From Acorus gramineus (taxonomy: Eukaryota > Streptophyta > Magnoliopsida > Acorales > Acoraceae), in contig CM060851.1 in assembly GCA_030737835.1 (NCBI GenBank), positions 9,977,611-10,041,610 of the forward strand: a stretch of DNA of 64,000 bases, written 5' to 3'. Shown one piece after another: positions 56,028-64,000 of the stretch. Position 1 is the first letter of the stretch. The number at the start of each line of letters is the position of its first letter. The notes below the pieces were generated by a model. That model was not told where the DNA came from, ran no database searches, and saw only the letters and a program-made list of their open reading frames with translations. Position numbers and translations under genes: made by a program.

Positions 56028-58332
56028 TGTAACACCCCTCATTTACCTAACCGCTTATCGGACGGTAAATGAGTCGCTACTACACTTAATCCAAATACAA
56101 GACAAAAATTTTGAAATTTTTTTTTTTTAATACCAATATAATAAAACTTATGATAATAAAATATAAATAATATCCAATGGTTGTAAATGACCAATGGTCT
56201 TACAAAATATCAGATTACCGAAACAACGTATTATAATGTAAAGACATACTAAACCACCCTTGTGGGAGCCATTTAAACTAAATTAATTCAAATAGTCGGT
56301 TGCGACTATTATTTATTCAAGCTTTGTCTTGGTCCTCAGAAGATGAGCTACCTGGTTATTAAACAACCAGCCACTTGGAATAGGGTGGACGATTAACTCA
56401 GTAAATAGACTCACAGATATATTATCCCATATGACAGTTATATATAAAAAAATGAGTTATGTTGAAAACAAGGATTTCCTTTAATAAATCGACTTAAAAT
56501 CATGAATATAAAAATATTTTAATGCAATCACGTGGTCCAATCCCTGACCCATGTCATAGAAATCATGGAGTTTAAATGATATGACCGGGTAAGGTTCTCA
56601 ATCAGAAGAACCGTTCCTCCAAAACAGGTGTGTCAAGCCCCAAGTGACTAAATGATTTAAAAAACTTCCTCAAGGTAACGTCGGATCTAAAAGACGCTGA
56701 TGGGTCGCCGTTGTCATCACTACGAGAATACCAGCATAGGATGCCCCGGTTGCTGCAAACTCCAAACAAAGGAATCTGTCGCTGCAAGGAATGCTTTACC
56801 ACACCCCTCAAATCTTAGGATTCTTCGAGTGCTGGACCTTCCTCCCCAAAGGAGAAATACAACGGGAGTATTTATTCTTGAAAATATGCTATGATGTGCA
56901 TCTTAATAAAATCTCAAAAATGATAATCCTTAATCTAAATATTATTTAAAAAACATAAACATTAGAAAATATATTATATTAATTATTGAAACATGAATAG
57001 CATAATTCATACTATTTTAAATGACATAATAAAGAAATTAAAGAACAAAAACCAGAAAAGATAAACAGAAAAGACAAAAATCCAGAAAATTGAAAATAAT
57101 AATAAAATACCAAAAATTCATAAAATAATATGAAAACACACATTTTTTCTATAAAAATAAACTATAAATTAGTAAAAATTGAAAATAAATAAAGCTTATT
57201 ATGTATATGTATAAATCATAACCCTAGTTTCATTAAAAGTTCATATTTTAGAAATCTAAACATAAATCTAATCTTTAAAATAAATAATAAATCAAAACCC
57301 GAAGTTTATGGGGACTCAAAAATCCAAATACCTAACATAGATAATAGATCAAAACCCTAGTTTTTATAAAAACTTAAAAATCCAATAACATGCACATATA
57401 TCTATCAGAACTCCAATTATATCAAAAACTCAAAATCCCATAACATAAAAATATATTTAATCTTTAAAATAAATCAAAACCCTAATTTTATTTTTTTTAA
57501 AAAAAATAAAAAATTAATAACCTAAACATAAATCCAATATCACTAAATAAATAACGTTAATTTAGAAGAAAACCAAAAGTTGAGAAGATCAGATTAAATC
57601 TCTCTCTTTCTGTCTCTCTCTCTGCCGAACAGAAGGCACGGCCGCACACCCTATATTTTTTTTTTTTCTTTTACATGTGAATACATAGAGAAGCCTTAAA
57701 TAAGAAGGGAATGTGCACTGTTCACTTGCATATATCCCAATCCCTGCATATGGGTCCTCTTTGGTGCCCTCATAAGGCCCATCATGGGCTGAAACAAAGT
57801 CACGTCCACATCTAACATCTCACTCTCTTTTATTCACACCCACTTAATAATATTTATCAAAAAACAATCGCCCCATTAAATTTATGTCTCCATGTATTTA
57901 ACAAAACAAATCAAATCAAATACTCAAACCTAACAAAATTGCACAAAATGACCCCTAAACTGTTTCGTATTTACAAATAGGTCCCTATCCGAATTACACA
58001 TAGGTACCTACAACTTATTACAAGAAATTCATAGTTCAAAACTAAGTCCCTAAAAATAAATAACAATGAAATCTCAAAACTTAATCTTTTGAGCTCTAAA
58101 ATTTATGAGATTATAACCATTTAAGATATTGAAGATATTCGAAAGAAAATATATAAAAATTTTAACATTAAAAAAAAATAGTATTTAAAATTGCAAACTG
58201 AAATGGACCCATAAAGATATACTAAATGGGTCAAAGCTTAAAAACACACTAAATACACTCATTTTAATTCAAATATCATATTTATATATTTAAATCAATT
58301 ATATAAATAAGAGAAAATGCACATGTGTTACA
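56028..58332 (-). mobile_element. Solo LTR, 2.3 kb, Ty3/gypsy-like, inverted
   Basis: The plus strand starts TGTAACACCCC and ends GTGTTACA. The 5-bp caatt flanks it exactly (56023-56027 and 58333-58337). On the minus strand the LTR therefore ends GGGGTGTTACA, a common ending of plant gypsy LTRs. There is no internal coding region and no primer-binding site beside it, so it is a solo LTR. It contains a CT-rich leader-like block (57598-57625). It is unrelated in sequence to the 4.3-kb LTR except for the terminal bases. Confidence 0.8.
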
Positions 58333-58337
58333 CAATT

Positions 58338-58903
58338 ACATCTTTCACAATCAAAATATAAGAAGCAATGGGTTGTTGATGGAGTATCTTATCTACATTT
58401 TAGTTTGAACAACTTTTAGGAGTATCTTATCTAACTATGTAATAACAAATACATTTATGAAGAAGTTCTAATTTCAAACAGTATTGGGAAAACCATTGTT
58501 TGTCTCTGGTGTGTGTTTTTTCCTGGCTGATCATGTATGATAGCTAATGATTCAATGGACTTATCCCCTTTATACATTTCATCTTCCAACAAGTCTACCA
58601 TGCCATCAATGTCTCCTACGATTCATCAATGGATTCACATTTTTCACAAAAAAATCAATCCATCTCATTCAATGAAACTCCACGAACCATCTCATTCAAC
58701 GAAACCCCACAAAATCAAAATCAATACATCTCATTAGATGAAAATCAATCCATCTCATTCAATGAACAAGGCATGTGAGTGCAACAACAAAAGGAATTCC
58801 ACCAAAACTTCCAAAGGCATTAATGGCATTTCAATATCAGAATTGCCAAACAGCATTGAAAACACAGCACATAAATCTGATCTAACTAAGATAAACTTTA
58901 AAC
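58338..58903. other. Spacer with short repeated phrase
   Basis: The phrase 'ccatctcattcaatgaa' and variants occur several times between 58660 and 58770. The open frames here are repeat-driven and unsupported. Confidence 0.4.
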
Positions 58904-59220
58904 CTAACATGTCAGAAGTTTAAATCTATACCTTTGTATAGATGTGGCCGACGGCGCGGTCAATGTGACTGACAGGGCGGTAAATGTGGCCGACGACGGA
59001 GTTGTTGGTCTCCTTCGCGGCGCGGATCGAGCGGACTTGGTCGATCTCGTTGATCGGTCGGACCTGGCGGACCTCATAGATCGGGTAGACCACATAAGCG
59101 GGCGATGGATCTCGTCGAGGCAGACAGTGGGTCTCGTCAAGGGAGGGTCAGCGTTTGTGGAGAGCGTCTACGGTTTCTAACTGGGGTTTTTGTTGGGGGA
59201 GAAAAATGAGTCTCTTTCGG
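58904..59220 (-). other. GC-rich island, possible first exon of unknown gene
   Basis: Distinctly GC-richer than its surroundings. The minus frame 59140-58904 reads an Arg/Ser-dipeptide-rich segment (RSARSDRSTRSTKSARSAPR). A donor-like aaag|gtatag follows near 58932. The plus strand also stays open (VDLVDRSDLADLIDRVD), because the DNA is a degenerate repeat of gatcg/cgatc words. No downstream exon was recognised. It could be a captured gene piece or simple-repeat artefact. Confidence 0.25.
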
Positions 59221-59313
59221 GGAAATGACACATTTAATTGAAGGGTATATAATAGGCCATTAAAACGTCCGTTTAGGGTCTGTTAGTGAGAAGGACCCAA
59301 ACATAATAGATTT

Positions 59314-59646
59314 TGTTGTGAATATGGTGGTGGATAACCACCACTTCTCTAACCCATAACCTCCCCCACTCTTCAACTCCATAACCCTCTTATTCAACTC
59401 CATAAGCGCCCTCACTCTTCTATTCTATAACACTCCCATTATTGCCACACTATCTCCCCCTCATCTCTATAGACTTGTAACTCCCCACCTTTGGGATTCC
59501 TCTATGCACCCTATAAATAGAGGGGTTTCTCTTATATTCCAAAAACCAACAAATAGTGAATAAAAATCTCTCTCTACTTTTCTTCTATATGCTTGTGTGC
59601 TTTGTTTATATACTTTTATATATCATATTTTATTTAGTTTACAACA
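59314..59646 (+). mobile_element. 5' LTR of a second copia element
   Basis: Begins TGTTGTGAATATGGTGG and ends ATTTAGTTTACAACA. A TATA box (ctataaatagag, about 59511) and CT-rich leader are in the expected place. It is followed directly by cgttatcagcacgagaaac, a plausible primer-binding site of the internal-tRNA type. The 3' LTR would lie beyond the window. Confidence 0.65.
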
Positions 59647-59649
59647 CGT

Positions 59650-59661
59650 TATCAGCACGAG
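59650..59661 (+). other. Candidate primer-binding site (internal tRNA type)
   Basis: ttatcagcacga lies four bases after the LTR. Some plant copia families prime from an internal part of a tRNA rather than its 3' end. The tRNA is not identified here. Confidence 0.4.
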
Positions 59662-61038
59662 AAACTCTTTGTTAAAGAGAAAGGTTTGTTTCGATGGGTT
59701 CTTAATGATCTATATCAAAAATATACTCCCCCTTGATGTTATGTGTTTTTATGTAAATCATCTACTACATACATATGCATGAAACCGTATGCAAATTATG
59801 TGTAAAACTCGTATACATCTATCTTTTATTTTCATCTGATGTACTGCATACATCTATCTTTTATTTTCCATGCATGCAATTCCTGTAAAAATTTTCCATA
59901 GATATGTTATGATATGATTAATTTATGAAAACTAGTATGCAATTTTCCTATGCGGCATCTATCATTTGATTATTTATTTTTCATGTAACTGTTCCATGTT
60001 TGTCATCTTTTATTAAAATTTAAATATTATACATCTATGTGTAGAACCAGAAGTTCTCACAAATATCAATTAATTTGATATTTATATTTGATTTGAAATT
60101 CATTTTAATGTTACAATGTCATGTGTCCCTATAGGATCATACAAAAATTGTAATTACATGGATCCCTGAAGGACCATGTAGAAGTTATGAATAATGTGTT
60201 CCAATAAGACCATGCAAATTTTATTCTATCCCTGAAGGACTACAAAAATTATTACATGGATCCTTGAAGAATCATGTAAAAGATATGATTAAAAATGTCC
60301 CTGAAGAACTATGATTATATTGTATCCATGAAGGATCATACAAATTTTATTTTATTTTATCCCTGAAGGACTATACAAAAATCATGATTGTTCGTGTCCC
60401 TGTAGGACCAAACAAAAGTTATATGATATATTTTTTGGGTCCTTAAAGGACCAAATAATAAATAATAAAAAATCCATGTATCCCAGTAGGAACATGTAAA
60501 TTATGATTAGATTTCACCATCATCATCATAATGAAGAGGATTTAAAGATTAATACCTCATTGACAAAGGTCCACCGGCCATTATACCTCAAATATGCTCC
60601 AGTTGTAGCAATATTGAGAGCATTAATTTTATATATTCTCGTTGCTGAACAACGATTTTTTTAAAATATCATGTAACTCAACTCAATGGCATAGCATCAT
60701 TACCCGAAGTAAATGCATTTTATTTTATGTTCACAATAGAAGTTGTGGTCATGAATACTGAGATCATGATTTATATAGTTGAGAAAGCACAACAATCATA
60801 AAGTTTGTAAAATATCTCAAATCACTAGAAGTGATTTGCTATTAAACAAAAGCATAATTGAAGGGAAAAGGGTTGCAGAACAAACCCCTAACACAAGGAA
60901 AATGATTGTTATGTATTTGGTGCTTTAAAAATATGGTCACGTACCTGATGTACGATCAGACTTTTATAATTTTTATAATTATAATTTTTCTTTGTTATCT
61001 AAAATTCATTTTTCTTATTTTCATATTTATCTTATTTT
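59662..61038 (+). repeat. Copia internal non-coding DNA with 'ccctgaaggac' minisatellite
   Basis: 60120-60500 contains about ten spaced units based on 't(c)cctgaaggaccatg' (variants gtccctataggatca, tccttgaagaatca, tccctgtaggacca) every 30-50 bp, in one orientation. No gag frame is found where gag should be, so gag is deleted or decayed beyond recognition. Confidence 0.6.
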
Positions 61039-61233
61039 TTGAGTTTAACATTAATTAATGCAAATGATAATATTATTTTTGGTATTATAAACTTGGTCGA
61101 AGGCTCCAGAAGGGCAGATATCATGTTATCAAGAGATACAAAATTTTGTATCAACGATGCATTGTATTCATGTAGATCCAGAAGAAGTCTACTGAAGATA
61201 CATATCTCAACATATGCTATTTTAAAATTATGA
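61039..61233 (+). pseudogene. Copia protease/pre-integrase fragment
   Basis: Reads LVEGSRRADIMLSRDTKF followed by INDALYSCRSRRSLLKI. This matches the conserved block (G-S-G-R-A ... LP-x-GTK ... I-x-NALYS-x-x-S-x-R-N-LLS) between protease and integrase of copia elements. It ends in a stop. Integrase itself is almost wholly missing before 61480. Confidence 0.6.
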
Positions 61234-61479
61234 AGTATCTATGCATTAATAATGTCTCATGCCAGAAGCATATATTAGAAAAGCTCTATGCTCTCTCCTA
61301 AGGGTTATTATAAATATCCATATTTACTCATATAAACTAGAAGTTTTATGATCTTTATTATTTGACATGACCGTCTCGGATATCCATGGTACACGATGAT
61401 GCGTCAAACTATTCATTTGGGCATATACTAAAGAACTAGAAGATTCTTTTGCTCGATGATAGTTTTTACCGCATGATTT

Positions 61480-62675
61480 GTGGATTTCCATTTTAATGAG
61501 ACAATATTCCCGCCGTTAGGAGGAGGGAAGAACGTACCTAAAGTACAATCTGTTCCTGAAGAACAACGAGAATTATCGTGGAATACATCCACTATGTCTT
61601 ATCTAGACTCACATACCGCTCAACGTGAAAATCAAATTCTTAATACACGCCAGATGCGTGATAGACCTATAGGTTCAACAAAAAAAAAATTCAGCTCCCC
61701 AGAAGTGGAGATCAAATGTAAAATCATGCTCTAATAGTGCTCCAGAAGAAGTTATACATAATGTTCCAAAAGAGATTGTGAACAATAGATCCACTTTCTC
61801 TAAAACTCTAGAAGAGTATAATGTCCATGAAGAGAAACGAGTTCCAGAAGTGACTACACAAACTCTTGAAGAGGAAAAAGTACCTAATAATATTAAGATC
61901 TCTATATTTTATATGCATATAAGAGAAATGTGGAACCGTAAATAAATGATCATCGATGACATAGTTATCATACAAAGTAGATTCTCCTTCTATTATAAGA
62001 TATCTTGAACCATTGACAAGGGATGTTTTTACCGCTCGATTTGCGGATTGTCATTTTGATGAGACAATATTCCCGTCGTTAGGGGGAGAAAATCCGTCGC
62101 CAGAAGAACGACGTGAACTTACATGGCAAACTCCATCTTTGTCTCATCTTGATCCTCGCACTAATCAATGTGAAACTGAAGTGCAAAGAATCACCCATCT
62201 TCAAAGAATTGAGTATCAATTGCTAGATGCATTCAATGATGCAGCAAAAGTGATGAAATCACATATTCCAGCTGCTAATACTCCAGCTCGAATTAATGTT
62301 CCAATAGGAAAAACTGTTAATATGCCAGCTAATGAATCAACAAAAACACGCCTGAAGCGTGGAAGACCTATAGGCTCAAAAGATTCAGCTCCCCGAAGGA
62401 GAAAAACAATGAAGAATAATTCTCTAGAATAGTATGAAACACTTGAAAGACCCACAATAATAACTCCTACAGAGGAAGAAGCCCCTGAAGTGACACAAGT
62501 CCCCGAAGAGACTGACGTCCCTGAAGTGACGCCCGTGCATGAAGAACAAGTATATGGAAATGAAGAAATTTCCATAAATTATGCAAATTCACAAATATTG
62601 TGGGATCGAAAGCAAGTGCTTGTTGATGATATATTCTCATTTGCAGTAGCTACAGAATCATTTCAGATAATGATT
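61480..62675 (+). pseudogene. Copia integrase-RT linker, present twice
   Basis: Two related segments, 61480-61735 and 62013-62432, both begin FHFNETIFPPLGG / CHFDETIFPSLGGE. They continue with E-x-RELSW / ERRELTWQ, SHLDPRT, and RPIGS followed by a Ser/Pro/Lys-rich stretch. The second copy is longer and complete (DAFNDAAKVMKSHIPAANTP). A further frame runs 62490-62678 (PEETDVPEVTPVHEEQVYG). The doubling shows either a tandem duplication or two overlapping element copies. Confidence 0.7.
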
Positions 62676-62689
62676 TAAAACCACGTTCA

Positions 62690-64000
62690 GTGGATGAATG
62701 TAGACGAAAAAATTGTTGGCCACAATGGAAAGCTGCTATTCAAACAGAATTGGATTCACTTGCAAAACACCAAGTATTTGGACCAGTAGTCCTAACCCCT
62801 GAAGGTGTTAAACCAATAGGATGTAAATGGGTGTTTGCGAGAAAATGAAATGAAAGAAACGAGATTGTTAAATACAAAGCTCGTCTTGTGGCACAGGGTT
62901 TCCTGCAGAGACCTGGGATAGATTTTGAAGAGACATATTCTCCTGTGATGGACACAATCACATTTCGATATTTAATTAGTCTTGTAGTCTCAGAAGGACT
63001 TGACATGCAGCTAATGGATGTGGTTACTGCATATTTATATGGAAAATTAGATACCGACATTTATATGAAAGTTCCTGTAGGACTAAAATTGCTTGAAGTA
63101 AAACCACAAAACATCAAGCTAAGACAACCCTTGTATGGATTAAAGCAATCTAGACGAATGTGATATAACCGTCTTAGTGAGTACTTAATAAAAGAAAGAT
63201 ATGTCAATGATCCAATATGCCCCTGTGTATTTATTAAGAAAACAGAACTCGGATTTATCATTATTGCAGCAAATGTTGATGATATTAATCTAATTGGGAC
63301 TCCTGAAGAGCTCGAAAAGGCGTCCAAATATCTGAAAAAGGAGTTTGAAATGAAAGATCTTGGAAAACCAAGATACTGTCTCGGCTTGCGAATTGAGCAA
63401 AGTTCAAATGGGATACTTGTTCATCAAACAACATATGTTGAAAAAATCCTGAAGCGTTTTAATATGGACAAATGTTATCCATTAAGTACTCCAATGGTAG
63501 TAAGGTTACTTGACCAAAAAAAGAACCCTTTTTGTCCAAAAGAAAATACTGAAAATCTTCTTGGTTGAAGTACCATATCTTAGTGCAATTGATGCATTAT
63601 TATATTTGGCCAATGCACTAGACTTGACATTGCATTTTCAGTTAATTTATTGGCTAGATTTAGCTCTGCACCAACTCGAAGGCATTGAAATGGTGTGAAG
63701 CACATTTTTCGTTATCTTCGTGGAAGCAAGCCAGGAATGCGTGTGGATATGGTCTTTGGCTCATCATATTCGTACTGCATGCGGACTATCTCTCATTACA
63801 GATGTACCAACAACTGTATATGACGATAATGCAGCATGCATTGATCAAATCAAAGGGGGATATATCAAGGGTGATAGAACGAATCATATTTCTCTAAAAT
63901 TCTTTTACACTCATGAGCTCCAGCAGAGACATGAAATTGATGTTCAACAAATTCAGTCAAAGGACAATCTTGCAGATTTGTTTACTAAAGCTTTGCCGAC
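62690..64000 (+). pseudogene. Copia reverse transcriptase and RNase H, runs off the window
   Basis: RT: WPQWKAAIQTELDSLAKHQV, YKARLVAQGFLQRPGIDFEE, DVVTAYLYGKLDTDIYMKVP, YGLKQSRRM and then a stop where Trp is expected (tga near 63162). The catalytic box, normally YVDD, reads NVDD (IIIAANVDDINL). A stop interrupts FARK*NERNEI near 62846. RNase H follows in shifted frames (VPYLSAIDALLYLANAL; KHIFRYLRGSKPGMRVD; DDNAACIDQIKGGYIKGD) to ADLFTKALP at the window edge. Inactive. Confidence 0.92.

Overview
This window is nuclear DNA of a flowering plant, most likely a eudicot. It is AT-rich, it holds one long intron-containing gene with plant splice signals, and most of its length is plant-type mobile elements: Ty1/copia and Ty3/gypsy-like LTR retrotransposons, L1-type LINEs, hAT and CACTA-like elements, and MITEs. 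I cannot name the species. No rRNA, tRNA or CRISPR locus was found.

Layout. 0-11.3 kb is a retrotransposon graveyard: the 3' part of a very long LTR (1-3509), an antisense broken copia element (about 3.5-5.7 kb), a TA-loop hairpin, and a second copy of the long LTR (6688-11013). The second copy is a solo LTR sitting inside a short repeat that I call family A. 11.3-18 kb is AT-rich DNA with MITEs, a large fold-back and a LINE scrap; it may be the leader intron of the next gene. 18.08-18.75 kb (+) encodes a 223-residue protein with a Tudor-like 'YEDGDSEDL' segment. Tail-to-tail with it, 18.92-23.44 kb (-) encodes a respiratory burst NADPH oxidase (RBOH) in 15 coding exons. The joined exons keep frame and give 844 residues.

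24.2-30.2 kb holds several non-autonomous TIR elements. 30.9-47.2 kb is the most unusual part: a tandem cluster of two small gene families I do not recognise. One (minus strand) has about five copies, some intact and some broken. The other (plus strand) has two paralogues encoding acidic proteins that end in a run of Glu followed by a short basic tail. Inserted between them are a 5'-truncated LINE with a 9-bp target duplication, a CACTA-like fragment in one paralogue's promoter, and a 2.0-kb hAT element whose target duplication is part of the 16-bp target duplication of a neighbouring LINE.

49.1-52.9 kb is a decayed copia element with LTR, primer-binding site, gag and pol. 56.0-58.3 kb is a second solo LTR with a 5-bp target duplication. 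59.3-64.0 kb is a third copia element, running off the window end.

The host genes supported here are therefore RBOH (apoplastic superoxide production), the Tudor-like gene, and the uncharacterised cluster. Nothing in the sequence ties these three into one pathway. The rest records nested insertion, LTR recombination and decay. Target-site and terminal-repeat calls were made by eye, with no database search.
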